DNA from: Chthonomonas sp. UBA2362
GTDB lineage: Bacteria; Armatimonadota; Fimbriimonadia; Fimbriimonadales; Fimbriimonadaceae
Length of the DNA stretch: 64,000 nt
NCBI GenBank assembly: GCA_002344135.1
Contig: DDTO01000006.1
Location: 275,869-339,868 of the forward strand
Direction: 5' to 3'
A model generated the notes under the pieces. The model was not told the origin of the DNA. It was given only the letters and a program-made list of their open reading frames with translations, and did no database searches. The position numbers and the translations under genes were made by a program. The first letter of the stretch is position 1; each line of letters begins with the position of its first letter. Positions 1 to 8,492 of the stretch are shown one piece after another.

Positions 1-991
1 CAACCGGGCTAAGCTTGATCTCTGGCCCCTCTTCTTCGGCTGACGGCCTTGCCTTCGGAGTCACCGTACCGTCGGGGCCGATCTCCATGTCTGCGAGCCC
101 CCGAAGCCAATCGTCTCCCAGTGGGATCTGCGTCGAAGCCTCGTAGATCACCTGGCCACGGGCGTCGAACATCCGCAGCGTGGCGGCCGTTCCTTCCCAC
201 AGCCCAGCCCGCGAGACGATGAGCATAACCTTCGAAGGTGGCGTTTCGATGGGCTCGGTGCGCTTCCGATAGCCGGGCATAAAGTTGGCGACCATCTCCT
301 CCATGCGCTTCTCTTCGTCGGTCTTGGCGGTCGTGACTTCGGTCTCTTTCATCGCTTTGACCGAGTCGTTGTGCTCGGTGACGATGGCGGCGACCGTCGA
401 GGCATCGATGCTCAGGGGCCGCTGCATCCGCGTCGGACTCGTTGCGAAGACCAGCCGACCATCCTTTTCCATGGCGGCGATCGCGGCTAAATCGAGCTTG
501 GCGAGCAGATCGATGATGGCCTTGCTTCCGAAGAGCACCCCTCTTTGCATCGGCAGCACCGACGCCGCCTCGCCTTCCGCCCCGGACTCGGCCTTCGGAT
601 CGGGTTTGACGTTGAATTGCTCCTGAAGAGTCTTGATGGCTTTTCTGAGGGCGGTCGTCTTGGCGGTGAGTTCCGACCGTTCCTCGATGATCTGCTTGGA
701 GGTGTCCTTGCTCAGGCGCCACACCCCGTTCTCTTCCTTCCATTCCCCTGTGGTCGCTCTGGCGATCTGGTCCATGAGAGCCTTCAGTTCGACTCCCTCC
801 ACGCGTATCACCAGCACGTCACGGTTCTGAGCGGGGCTGACCTCCAGCTTGATCCCGGTCTGCGCGGCAAGTTCCGCGATCACCCGCGAGGTCGGGGCAG
901 CGGTCGAGGTGAAGGTCACCTTCTGCGAAAGGTCTTGGGCGGAAGCAGCGCAGGCGAAAGCGGCCACGAGGGCAAACGAAAGCGTTTTCAT
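1..991 (-). CDS. Exported STN-domain-like protein (C-terminus beyond window)
   Basis: The frame is open from an ATG at 989-991 down to base 1, so only the first 330 residues are visible. It begins with a signal peptide (MKTLSFALVAAFACAASAQ). Residues ~25-75 resemble the short N-terminal domain of secretins and TonB receptors (STN), with the pattern RVIAELAAQTGIKLEV and LVIRVEGVELKALMDQIA. After a Lys/Glu-rich stretch, the rest has no family I recognise. A minus-strand TATAGT (1008-1013) is followed by an AGGAG ribosome site (997-1001) six bases before the ATG, so it probably has its own promoter despite following the ABC gene by 42 bp. Being a secretin-pathway or envelope sensor component is inference from the STN-like fold only. 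Confidence 0.75.
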   Translation of the reverse strand, partial: MKTLSFALVAAFACAASAQDLSQKVTFTSTAAPTSRVIAELAAQTGIKLEVSPAQNRDVLVIRVEGVELKALMDQIARATTGEWKEENGVWRLSKDTSKQIIEERSELTAKTTALRKAIKTLQEQFNVKPDPKAESGAEGEAASVLPMQRGVLFGSKAIIDLLAKLDLAAIAAMEKDGRLVFATSPTRMQRPLSIDASTVAAIVTEHNDSVKAMKETEVTTAKTDEEKRMEEMVANFMPGYRKRTEPIETPPSKVMLIVSRAGLWEGTAATLRMFDARGQVIYEASTQIPLGDDWLRGLADMEIGPDGTVTPKARPSAEEEGPEIKLSPV

Positions 992-1033
992 GGTGACTCC
1001 TATGAACACTATACGCAAGGACGATCCGCCGGG

Positions 1034-1966
1034 TTAGGTTGAACCGAGCGAATCCGCTTCGGGAAAGTGACACCACACGCGCACGTCGCCCACCGCCTGC
1101 ACCGCCGGGTCCCGTTCCAGGCAGAGGTCTTGGGCTTTGGGACAGCGACCGGCGAAGCGACAACCGACGAACCGAGTGGTCGGATCGGGCAGTTCGCCCT
1201 TCGCCGCCTCGGGCAACTGCCCAAGAGTTTCGATACTGGGCGAAGACTCCAAGAGCGCCTTGGTGTAGGGATGGCGAGGGCAGCGAAACACTTCGGCGGT
1301 CGGGCCTTCTTCCACGATCCTGCCGAGATACATCACCGCGATCCTATCGGCGAGAAAGCGCACCGTCAGGAGGTCGTGCGAGATGTAGAGATACGCGCAG
1401 CCCAGTTCAGCCTGGAGGTCCTTGAGGAGGTTCAGGACCTGCGCCTGGATGCTGAGGTCCAGCGCGGCGGTGGGCTCGTCGCAGATGACGAGCGGCGGGG
1501 CGAGGGCGAGGGCACGGGCGATCGCCACCCGTTGGCGCTGGCCGCCGCTCAGCTGGTGGGGGTATCGCGAAGCGAGGGCAGGATCGAGGCCGACATCTTG
1601 CAGCAGGCCCTCGATAGGCTCGTGGCGGCCCGCGATCAAGAGCGGTTCGATCACCGACTTCCCGACCCGCCACTTCGGATCGAGGCTGGCATAGGGATCC
1701 TGCCACACCATGCCGACCCGCGACGCTTGGCCCTTCTCGACGCCCTGGACGGATCGTCCTCCCAGCCGGATGGAACCGCCCTCGAAGGGCTGCAGGCCCA
1801 AGATCGCCCGGGCGAGGGTCGTCTTTCCGCACCCCGACTCGCCGACCACGGCGACCGTCTCGCCGGCGCGAACGTCCAAGGAGACTCCGTCGAGAGCATG
1901 GACGAACCCTCCCTTGACGGGGAATCTCACGCGGATGTCTTCGACCTGGAGGAGGGTGTCGCTCAC
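1034..1966 (-). CDS. Oligopeptide/dipeptide ABC transporter ATP-binding protein (OppF/DppF type)
   Basis: A 310-aa ATPase that powers import of peptides or related solutes. Visible motifs: Walker A GESGCGKTT (~residues 42-50), signature LSGGQRQRVAIARAL, Walker B VICDEPTAALD, the switch His in YISHD, and the C-terminal oligopeptide-transporter tail with four cysteines (CRFAGRCPKAQDLC and VWCHF) typical of OppF/DppF. The GTG at 1964-1966 is chosen because the ABC fold starts immediately after it; the frame stays open upstream only over the preceding regulator gene. No permease, binding protein or OppD partner is on this side, although the gene lies 23 bp downstream of the Crp/Fnr gene and may be co-transcribed with it. 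Confidence 0.92.
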   Translation of the reverse strand: MSDTLLQVEDIRVRFPVKGGFVHALDGVSLDVRAGETVAVVGESGCGKTTLARAILGLQPFEGGSIRLGGRSVQGVEKGQASRVGMVWQDPYASLDPKWRVGKSVIEPLLIAGRHEPIEGLLQDVGLDPALASRYPHQLSGGQRQRVAIARALALAPPLVICDEPTAALDLSIQAQVLNLLKDLQAELGCAYLYISHDLLTVRFLADRIAVMYLGRIVEEGPTAEVFRCPRHPYTKALLESSPSIETLGQLPEAAKGELPDPTTRFVGCRFAGRCPKAQDLCLERDPAVQAVGDVRVWCHFPEADSLGST

Positions 1967-1989
1967 GGGTGCCCGATTATGGCTCGGCG

Positions 1990-2745
1990 CTAGGCCGCTC
2001 GAAGGACCCGGCTCAGCGCGACTTCGTCGCGGATGGTGACGACGTGCTTGTCCGTCGTTACGAGGCCCTGCTTCTGCCACCGGCTCATCACTCGGATCGT
2101 CGTCTCGGTAGTGGTGCCGGCCATCTCGGAGATATCGCTCCGGGTGAGGGGGACCTCGATCGTCAGGCCACCGGAGACCGGCTTGCCGTAGCTGGTCGCC
2201 AAGATGAACAGCACGGCCGCTATACGCTCTTCGACGCTTCCCGACGAGAGACGGCTCATCATCTCGTGAGCCCGACGGAGGCGCGGACCGATCGAACGCA
2301 CGATCTGGTCCTTCATGGCATCGCTCGCCGAGTAGATCTCCTGGATCTCTCGCGTCGGCAGTTTGAGGTACCAGCAGTTGGTGACGGCGGTGGCTGTCAG
2401 TGGGAACTCCCGCCCTTCGATCGCCGCCATCAGTCCGAAGCATTGGCCGGGGCCGAGCAACTCCACGGCGACCTCGGCGCCATGAGGACTGCTCTGGGTC
2501 ATCTTGACGAATCCGATACCGACAACGGCGGAAAACTCCGAAGACTGGCCCGCGATCCAGATGGTCTCACCCCGCTCGGCATACGCCATGTGCGAGCACT
2601 CGATCAGTCGCTCGCGGGAAGACGCATCCAGGCCGTTGAGCAACGTGCAGGCCTGAATGACCGCTTGGTTCGATGGACGATCGGGAACCGCACCCACTTC
2701 AATGCCAAGGCTACCGCCAAAGACTCTCTCTCGGTTTCCCTCCAT
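1990..2745 (-). CDS. Crp/Fnr-family transcriptional regulator
   Basis: A 251-aa regulator with an N-terminal cyclic-nucleotide-binding-like beta-roll (GETIWIAG, GPGQCFGLMAAIEG) and a C-terminal winged helix; the recognition helix region is PLTRSDISEMAGTTTETTIRVM. No FNR-type N-terminal cysteine cluster is visible, so an iron-sulfur sensor is unlikely. The ATG at 2743-2745 is preferred over the ATG at 2791-2793 because the 16 codons between them have poor third-position GC and the upstream ATG falls inside a TATGAC -10-like hexamer. Neither start has a clear Shine-Dalgarno. The ABC ATPase gene follows closely, and a large hairpin lies upstream at 2842-2893. Confidence 0.88.
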   Translation of the reverse strand: MEGNRERVFGGSLGIEVGAVPDRPSNQAVIQACTLLNGLDASSRERLIECSHMAYAERGETIWIAGQSSEFSAVVGIGFVKMTQSSPHGAEVAVELLGPGQCFGLMAAIEGREFPLTATAVTNCWYLKLPTREIQEIYSASDAMKDQIVRSIGPRLRRAHEMMSRLSSGSVEERIAAVLFILATSYGKPVSGGLTIEVPLTRSDISEMAGTTTETTIRVMSRWQKQGLVTTDKHVVTIRDEVALSRVLRAA

Positions 2746-2841
2746 GTTTGGATGGTGGCGAGGTGTTCGTGAGCGCGGTATGACCCTAGTCATAGGGTGG
2801 CGGGCTTGTTCGGATACCGAGCAGCCGTCCTTCGGTCGAGG

Positions 2842-2893
2842 GTTGTCCGTGGGTTCTCCATAGGAACCTTCCTACAGACAACCCACGGACAAC
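2842..2893. promoter_or_regulatory. Large nested inverted repeat between divergent genes
   Basis: Perfect 14-bp arms (2842-2855 and 2880-2893) separated by 24 bp. The spacer contains a second inverted repeat, TAGGAA-CC-TTCCTA (2861-2874). A TTTTG follows on the plus side. It sits in the 233-bp gap between the minus-strand crp/fnr gene and the plus-strand lipoprotein gene, so it may be an operator, a cruciform or an attenuator. The rest of that gap holds nothing else recognisable apart from the -10 at 2968-2973. Confidence 0.6.
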
Positions 2894-2967
2894 TTTTGTG
2901 CCCTGCTCGTCCTCTGCGTATTGCGCAGTGGCCGCTCCCGAACCGCATCGCCGGTCCTGCCACAACG

Positions 2968-2973
2968 TATACT
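2968..2973 (+). promoter_or_regulatory. -10 hexamer TATACT, five bases before a start codon
   Basis: TATACT ends five bases before ATG 2979 and no ribosome-binding site lies between, which predicts a leaderless transcript. Confidence 0.55.
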
Positions 2974-2978
2974 CGGCC

Positions 2979-4298
2979 ATGACTCGGATTTGCGGCATTT
3001 TCGTGCTGGCCGCCGGCATCGGGCTGGTCGGCTGCGGCGGGGGAGGCGGGGGCGACCTTCCGCCGGACGATCAGACTCGAATCATCACTCCCGCGGGAGG
3101 AGTGCATCCTTACCACGACGGCGCGCTCGTGCTGACGGTACCGCCCGGCGCGGTCAACCAGAACGCGTCCGTTCGGGCCGGTAAAGCGACGATCGACGCC
3201 CTCCCTCTGCGGCCGGCGAATCTGATCCACATCCCGGGGACCCAATACACCCTAACGCCGCGCAACTTCGCGCTGCCGGTTTCGGTTGGCGTCAAGTTCC
3301 TTCCGCTCGACCTGCCGACAGGGGTGACCCTGGAATCGCTCAAGCTTTGCCGCGCGCCTCGGGGAGGCACCTGGCAGGAGACCGAGAACCAGAATCTGGA
3401 TGCGGCGCAGGCGGTCTTGAGCGGCGAGACGTCCTCGTTCAGCGACTTCACGATCTTCGGCTCCACCACCGCTCCGGCCTATGTCTTGTGGTGGGATACC
3501 GAAGCCGACCAACTGGCGGGTGTCTCGCTGACGAACGGCGCAGTGACCGGCCTGCTCTCCCTCTCGGAGAACCAGCCGGTTTACATCGCGAGGCCCTACA
3601 GCGTCTCGACCAACACCGGCTGGGTTGGAGTGGGCCCTTCGCTGTCGGGGCTCGGCGGGGGAACGTTCTTCGCACAGTACTACTTGAACGCCTTCATCCA
3701 GCAGAGCAATCCCCTGCTGGCGATCCCGACGAGCGAGGTGCTCGTTTCGGCAACGAACGACAGCGATGGCACGCTCGTGGCGGTTACCAACACCACGGCG
3801 GGGACCCGGGTCTACCGAACCCAGAACCAGGTGCTGCAGCTCTACGCCAGCCTCGACGGAATCCAAGCGGACAGCGCCAAGACGGTGCCCGGCGGCAACG
3901 CGATCATGGCGACAGGGAAGGAACTGAGCACCGGCAAGTACGTCCTCGTGAACGCGAGCCTCGCGGGCGGCTACACGAAGGTCATTAGCGGAATGGCTTG
4001 GGCCGGCGGGGTCGTGGTTTCGCCCGATGGAACGACGGTGACCTTCGCCGGCACGAACGACGTCTCCGACGGGTCCGAGATCGTGCGCTGCACGTTCCAG
4101 GGCACGAACCAGGTGGTGCTCCTCGACGACGGAGCGGCGAACTCGGAGCCGCGATACCTCAGCGATGGTTCGCTCGTCTGCCGCGGGTTCGCCGACTCGA
4201 CGTGGAGCCTCAAGCAGCTTCCGTCCGGCGGTGACGCCTGGTCGACGATCACCACGCTCGGCAACGAGTTCCGGATTGTCGGCGATGCGGCGAACTAA
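2979..4298 (+). CDS. Exported lipoprotein, beta-rich, function unknown
   Basis: A 439-aa protein starting with a lipoprotein signal peptide: a hydrophobic stretch ends in GLVGC, with the modified Cys followed by a Gly run. Residues ~35-130 look like a ZU5/hyalin-type beta sandwich (TPAGGVHPYHDGALVLTVPPGAV, then VSVGVKFLPL). The remainder has repeating strands with 'sDGTxV..t' segments reminiscent of TolB or WD-type propeller blades (SPDGTTVTFAG, YLSDGSLVCRG). An open frame continues 81 bp upstream, but ATG 2979 is chosen because the signal peptide and the TATACT box fit it. It is probably anchored in the cell envelope. The specific role is unknown. Confidence 0.82.
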   Translation: MTRICGIFVLAAGIGLVGCGGGGGGDLPPDDQTRIITPAGGVHPYHDGALVLTVPPGAVNQNASVRAGKATIDALPLRPANLIHIPGTQYTLTPRNFALPVSVGVKFLPLDLPTGVTLESLKLCRAPRGGTWQETENQNLDAAQAVLSGETSSFSDFTIFGSTTAPAYVLWWDTEADQLAGVSLTNGAVTGLLSLSENQPVYIARPYSVSTNTGWVGVGPSLSGLGGGTFFAQYYLNAFIQQSNPLLAIPTSEVLVSATNDSDGTLVAVTNTTAGTRVYRTQNQVLQLYASLDGIQADSAKTVPGGNAIMATGKELSTGKYVLVNASLAGGYTKVISGMAWAGGVVVSPDGTTVTFAGTNDVSDGSEIVRCTFQGTNQVVLLDDGAANSEPRYLSDGSLVCRGFADSTWSLKQLPSGGDAWSTITTLGNEFRIVGDAAN

Positions 4299-4315
4299 CG
4301 CCGCGTCGCCGGCGG

Positions 4316-4321
4316 TATAAG
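4316..4321 (+). promoter_or_regulatory. -10 hexamer TATAAG, five bases before ATG 4327
   Basis: TATAAG is followed by ACCGT and then the ATG, with no Shine-Dalgarno, again predicting a leaderless mRNA. Confidence 0.5.
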
Positions 4322-4326
4322 ACCGT

Positions 4327-4671
4327 ATGGCGACCCGCTGGCTCCTGCTGCTTCTCCTCCTCTGCGCGAGCGTCTTTGCGACGGGGCTAAAGGAATATGT
4401 GCCGGTTTTCGAGGCAAAGTATAAGGTTTCCAAGACTTCGGCCCTGAGGAAGGCGGACTGTATGGTCTGCCACATCAGCCAAGATGGCGAAAAGGTCAAC
4501 CCTTACGGCAAAGACTTGCGCAAAGCGATGAAGGCGGCCGGGATCCGGAAACTGACCGCGGATATTTTGGCCAAGGTCGAGCAGGCGGACTCCGACGAGG
4601 ACGGGATGAAGAACATCAACGAAATCAAGGCCGACCGCAATCCCGGCCTTCCCGAGAAGCCCAAGGACTAG
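4327..4671 (+). CDS. Small exported CxxCH (haem c-type) protein
   Basis: A 114-aa protein with a leucine-rich signal peptide ending near residue 20 and a single CMVCH haem-attachment motif (~residues 45-49). A C-terminal Asp-rich loop, DSDEDGMKNINE, resembles a dockerin or EF-hand calcium site. The combination suggests a small periplasmic cytochrome c-like or calcium-binding protein. The distal haem ligand is not identifiable by eye. It is followed 26 bp later by tRNA-Gln, which has its own promoter. Confidence 0.8.
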   Translation: MATRWLLLLLLLCASVFATGLKEYVPVFEAKYKVSKTSALRKADCMVCHISQDGEKVNPYGKDLRKAMKAAGIRKLTADILAKVEQADSDEDGMKNINEIKADRNPGLPEKPKD

Positions 4672-4683
4672 GCGAACGCCAAG

Positions 4684-4689
4684 TATAAT
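4684..4689 (+). promoter_or_regulatory. TATAAT -10 box of tRNA-Gln
   Basis: A perfect TATAAT lies eight bases upstream of the mature tRNA 5' end (4698). No consensus -35 is visible. This is the best-matching -10 in the window and serves as a reference for the other start-proximal hexamers. Confidence 0.7.
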
Positions 4690-4697
4690 CGCGTCGT

Positions 4698-4771
4698 TGG
4701 CGGATCGTCTAATGGCAGGACAACGGTTTTTGGTGCCGTACGTCTAGGTTCGAATCCTAGTCCGCCAGCCA
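4698..4771 (+). tRNA. tRNA-Gln (anticodon TTG)
   Basis: The acceptor arms TGGCGGA (4698-4704) and TCCGCCA (4761-4767) pair perfectly. The anticodon stem ACGGT/GCCGT encloses the loop TTTTGGT, giving anticodon TTG (reads CAA). The T arm is CTAGG-TTCGAAT-CCTAG, the discriminator base is G, and CCA is encoded at 4769-4771. The total is 74 nt. The minus-strand coiled-coil gene ends at 4773, immediately after it. Confidence 0.97.
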
Positions 4772-4772
4772 G

Positions 4773-5135
4773 CTACGACTCTTCCAGTTGGCGCTTGAGG
4801 ATCGCTCGAGGGTCGAGCGTCTCTTCCTCTGCCGGCTCGGGCGCGGCGTCCGCCTCGGCCTTTTGCTTTCCCGCGGCCTTGGGCGGCGCCCCCTTGCGCA
4901 GGGCTTCGACCAGCTGCTTCTTGAGGTTTTTGTTCTCTTGCTCAAGGCGCGCGACGAGGGCTTCGAGTTCACTGATGCGCTTGTCCGCGTCGGACACTTC
5001 GACTCCGGCCTTCTTGGTCAGGTAGGCACGCTTGACCGCAGCGAACTGGTCTCGGATGCCGGCAAGCTGCCGGGCCAGATCGTCACGCTCGGCCTCCAAG
5101 GCTGCGACCTTTCGCCGAAGCTCGCCCTCAGTCAT
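4773..5135 (-). CDS. Small coiled-coil protein of the Hsp70-like operon
   Basis: A 120-aa protein, almost entirely charged heptads. Residues 1-85 form a likely coiled coil (LRRKVAALEAERDDLARQL, ISELEALVARLEQENKNLKK), followed by an Ala/Lys/Glu linker and a short terminal helix (DPRAILKRQLEES). There is no signal peptide and no membrane segment. It starts eight bases inside the end of the upstream membrane protein gene, so translation is probably coupled. As last gene of a three-gene operon led by an Hsp70-like ATPase, it may act as a co-chaperone, exchange-factor-like or scaffold subunit. That role is inferred from context; no family is recognised. Confidence 0.75.
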   Translation of the reverse strand: MTEGELRRKVAALEAERDDLARQLAGIRDQFAAVKRAYLTKKAGVEVSDADKRISELEALVARLEQENKNLKKQLVEALRKGAPPKAAGKQKAEADAAPEPAEEETLDPRAILKRQLEES

Positions 5136-6087
5136 CGGCGGCGGCCCTCCGGAGGAGGGACTCGGAGGCTTCTGCCGGTCCTGGCGGTTCTAATGGCGGC
5201 AGCGGGTCGCTGGCGATCGGCGGCACGGGCTCGTCCTGGGGAACCTGGCTTTCGCCCGCTCCTGCCGCATATCGCTTGACCCACGACCGCTCGAGAACCT
5301 CGCCGCGCTTGGCAAAGCCGACGCTCACCCGTTCGTAAACGAGATTGGATTTCGACGGATCGGGCGGGGTCTGGCGAGTGCTGGGGTTGTCTTCGTGCCA
5401 GGACGGATCGAAGGCCGACCCGGGTACCGGCGCAATCGGCTCGATCCCAAAGCGCGAGCGGAGTTCCTCGATGAGTTCGGCGCGGGCGTCGTCGAGGAAC
5501 GTAATCAGGGCGCGGGCTTCGGCTCGGTTGGCGGTCGTCACTTCGAGAAGGTCCATCCGCTTGGGTGAGAAGAGTTCGTTCAGGAGAAAGGACCGATCCC
5601 CTGCCTCGGGTACCCAATCCGAAGGTCCGGCACACTTGCCTTGGATAGTCTGCAGCGATTCGATTTCGGCGCGGCACTGTCGACGGAAGGCCTCGTCGGC
5701 ATCCGATCCGGACGGGAGGGCGGCCGCCCGGGCTTCGAGCTCGGCCAGGCTCGGACGGACCGACTCTTCGATGGGAGGGTTGGCGTATCGATCGAAGTCG
5801 GCGGCGAGCGCATCGACTCGCTCGCGAAGCGCGGAGAACTGGCGATGAACCGGCTCGAGATCGACACCGGGCGACGGCATCGGCGTACCGATCTCAGCCA
5901 GACCTCGCTCGAGGCGGTACACGGCGTCGCGCAGTTCGGCAAGCGCAAAGTCGGTCGGTCCGGCGCTTTGACGTCGAGCCGAGAGCGAGGAGACTTTCAT
6001 CGATGAAAGGACGACGAAGAACGCCATAACGGCGACCAGCGCGATCAGGACGATCAGCAAGACCAGAGTTCCGGTATCAGAGTTCAT
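5128..6087 (-). CDS. Membrane-anchored coiled-coil protein of the Hsp70-like operon
   Basis: A 319-aa protein with one N-terminal transmembrane helix (residues ~6-30, TGTLVLLIVLIALVAVMAFF) and a long helical, charged body (LERGLAEIG, ALRERVDALAADFDRY). The C-terminal part is proline-rich and acidic, with DPLPPLEPPGPAEASES near the end. The start at 6087 is chosen because the transmembrane helix follows directly and because it overlaps the end of the Hsp70-like gene (stop at 6077) by 11 bp. It also overlaps the downstream gene by 8 bp, so all three are tightly coupled. A tether recruiting the Hsp70-like ATPase to the membrane is a plausible inference. Confidence 0.8.
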   Translation of the reverse strand: MNSDTGTLVLLIVLIALVAVMAFFVVLSSMKVSSLSARRQSAGPTDFALAELRDAVYRLERGLAEIGTPMPSPGVDLEPVHRQFSALRERVDALAADFDRYANPPIEESVRPSLAELEARAAALPSGSDADEAFRRQCRAEIESLQTIQGKCAGPSDWVPEAGDRSFLLNELFSPKRMDLLEVTTANRAEARALITFLDDARAELIEELRSRFGIEPIAPVPGSAFDPSWHEDNPSTRQTPPDPSKSNLVYERVSVGFAKRGEVLERSWVKRYAAGAGESQVPQDEPVPPIASDPLPPLEPPGPAEASESLLRRAAADD

Positions 6088-8428
6088 AGCGCCACACTTC
6101 CCTCCATGCGCTCTCGACATGGGTTTCGACAAAGAGGGAAGCAGCATCGAGCCGCACCCTCCACTTGACGAGTCCTTCGCCTGACGACTCGTTACGAATG
6201 GCGAAGGCCGCGATTTCCCCTTCCGACTGCTTCCACTTGGCGACGACCGCGAGCCGATACTCCTGCATCGGGTGGAGACGGACCTGCTTCTCGATCGGCA
6301 CGCCCATCGACGAGTCTAGTTGGGTGGAGTCGGCCACTACTCGGCCGCTGGCGGGATCGACGATCGACACCGAGTAGGGTGGCCGGTCGGAAGTCGGATC
6401 GTAGGCGAACAGGGCACCCACCGGGACCGCCATGATTCGCTGGTCCGGCGTGAGTTCGGCCAACTGGCGATCGGAGAATTTTTTGAGGAGCCGCTCGCGG
6501 ATTCGGGCTATGTTCGAATTGCCGCCGACGGCGAAGACGTGACGAATGCGATCGAGCGCTTGCTCGCCGTCGGTGGTGAGGTCGGCGAGCATCGGATCGA
6601 GCACTTTCTTCATCTCGGTATCCACGATCAGGTCGAGGTCTTCGCGGATCAAGTACACCTCTCCGTGGCTGTCCTTGTAGAGCATCTCGAGATCGTCCTT
6701 GTCGGGAAGAAGGGCCAGGGCGCGCTTCTTGTCTTCGACGAGGCGATAGAACCGCGGGAATCTCCGGTGCCAGCGAAGCGACTCGCCACCGTCTTCGACG
6801 TTGGCCGGCACGATGCTGACGAAGCCCGAATCCGTTAGTTTCAGCGACTCGTCGAAGGTCGTCAGGTTCCGGCCGTCGTGTTCGTTGACAAATGCAAGGA
6901 GTCGGGCTCCGCCGCCACGTTCGGGTTTGGAGGTGTACTTGTAGAAGCCGATCAGCTGGGTGAGGGTCGTGCCACCGAACTGGTGAGAGGCTCCGGCTTC
7001 GCCGCCTTCTCTGTGTGACCCGACCTGGCGGACGTTCTGCATCTCGATCGCGCCGTCTACTTCGTGCACGGTAAAGCCGGCAATGTCGGTGGTGCCGCCG
7101 CCGGAGTCGAAGACGAGGACCTGGTCGCCCTCATCGAATGTGTGCCTCGGTGCACCGCTCTTGCGACCCTGAAGGAAGTAGAGCGCCGCGCAGACGGGCT
7201 CGAACTGGAAGCTGTACTCGCCGAGTTCCAAGATTCCCGACGCTTTGATCGCGGCTTCGTAGCGTCGACGCTGGCGCGCGTACTGGGGGCCGTGATCGAG
7301 TACCGGCAGGCAGAAGACGAAGTGAACGTCGGATCGGCTTCCTGCGCTGCGGCGCGCCAGTTCCGGCTCGATGATGTCGAGCCGAAGCCGGCGAAGGTAC
7401 CAGGTGACGATGGCGTCGATGCTGCAGGTCGACCACCGCTTGGCGAAAGGCTCGCGTTCCGTCCGCAAGAACGACTTGAGTTCGTAGACGATCTGGTGTC
7501 GATTGGGGTCGTACTCGTCGATCGCGCGTTGGCCGTACTCCCAGGTTTCGGGATCGGCGCTCCTCAGCAGTACCGCGGTGGGAAATCGGCTGCTCTTGCC
7601 CGGCGAGTGTGGATCGTCGAGGAATTCGAACTCTTCGGTTTGCGTGTCTCGAATCCCCAGCGTCGTGTTGCTCGTGCCGAAGTCGACGGCGACGACATAG
7701 CGTACGACGGGACGGGGTGGCGGGGCGGGGAAGCAAACGATGGGTACTTCGACGACGCCATCCCCTTGGAACGACACGCGGAGCGAGCCGTCGCGCGCCT
7801 CAGGTTGAGGCTCGATGGCGACCTCGACGATCTCCCCGGGGGCCAACGCGTGCCGGTCTAGCGATCCGGTGCTGCGAAAGCCGGGCGGTGGCTCCACGAG
7901 GTCGAGTCGAACCGGGAGATCGCCCACGTTGCTTAGGCGGACGGTGCGGGCCGCCTGCCCGAATCTGAAAAAGAGGATGGCCGGATCGGGCACGAGGCGC
8001 GGACCCTGGGCGAGGTTGGCATCGATTTCGACGTTGTGCACTCGCTGGGGGAGGGGAATCCAGTAATGGCTCGCGCTGCGCGTCCCGTCGTAGGTCACGA
8101 TCCGAATGGAGCCCCGGACGCCGCCGGCACAGCGGCCGGGGTCGATCTGGACGGGAATGGACGACGGAGCCGTGATCAGCCGCTCGGTGTCGGGCAGCGA
8201 AAAGGCTCCGGCGGCGTCGCTGCCAACCGACGCGGCGACCTTGACGGCCACCTGCCCCTTGTAATCGAGTTCGATTCGCCCGGTGGCTTGATTGGGGGTG
8301 ATCCGGAATGCGACCGATGCGGGCGGATCGACGACCCCGAGCACGCAACCACACGCGGGGCAGAATTTCCAGTTCCGCTCCACCGGCGTCGCGCAGCCGC
8401 CCCCCCGAATTTCTTGGCAAGTCGTCAC
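6077..8428 (-). CDS. Zinc-ribbon Hsp70-like (actin-fold) ATPase
   Basis: A 783-aa protein with a GTG start at 8426-8428. Residues 1-30 form a zinc ribbon (C4, C12, C23, C26). Residues ~35-235 look like two Ig-like sandwiches (RTVRLSNVGDLPVRLDLVEP). From ~243 there is an Hsp70/actin-type ATPase: phosphate-1 VVAVDFGTSNTTLGI, phosphate-2 VLVFDSGGGTTDIAGF, adenosine motif VFAVGGNSNIARI. The C-terminal ~110 residues form a beta-rich substrate-like domain. Canonical DnaK has neither the N-terminal ribbon nor the Ig-like region, so this is a divergent Hsp70 paralog. It leads a three-gene overlapping operon with membrane and soluble coiled-coil partners. The client and cellular role are unknown. Confidence 0.9.
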   Translation of the reverse strand: MTTCQEIRGGGCATPVERNWKFCPACGCVLGVVDPPASVAFRITPNQATGRIELDYKGQVAVKVAASVGSDAAGAFSLPDTERLITAPSSIPVQIDPGRCAGGVRGSIRIVTYDGTRSASHYWIPLPQRVHNVEIDANLAQGPRLVPDPAILFFRFGQAARTVRLSNVGDLPVRLDLVEPPPGFRSTGSLDRHALAPGEIVEVAIEPQPEARDGSLRVSFQGDGVVEVPIVCFPAPPPRPVVRYVVAVDFGTSNTTLGIRDTQTEEFEFLDDPHSPGKSSRFPTAVLLRSADPETWEYGQRAIDEYDPNRHQIVYELKSFLRTEREPFAKRWSTCSIDAIVTWYLRRLRLDIIEPELARRSAGSRSDVHFVFCLPVLDHGPQYARQRRRYEAAIKASGILELGEYSFQFEPVCAALYFLQGRKSGAPRHTFDEGDQVLVFDSGGGTTDIAGFTVHEVDGAIEMQNVRQVGSHREGGEAGASHQFGGTTLTQLIGFYKYTSKPERGGGARLLAFVNEHDGRNLTTFDESLKLTDSGFVSIVPANVEDGGESLRWHRRFPRFYRLVEDKKRALALLPDKDDLEMLYKDSHGEVYLIREDLDLIVDTEMKKVLDPMLADLTTDGEQALDRIRHVFAVGGNSNIARIRERLLKKFSDRQLAELTPDQRIMAVPVGALFAYDPTSDRPPYSVSIVDPASGRVVADSTQLDSSMGVPIEKQVRLHPMQEYRLAVVAKWKQSEGEIAAFAIRNESSGEGLVKWRVRLDAASLFVETHVESAWREVWRYEL

Positions 8429-8492
8429 TTTCGTCCGGTCATATGTTACATGGCCGTTCGGTACTGAATGGGTCCTGGTAGGCTCCCAGCCG

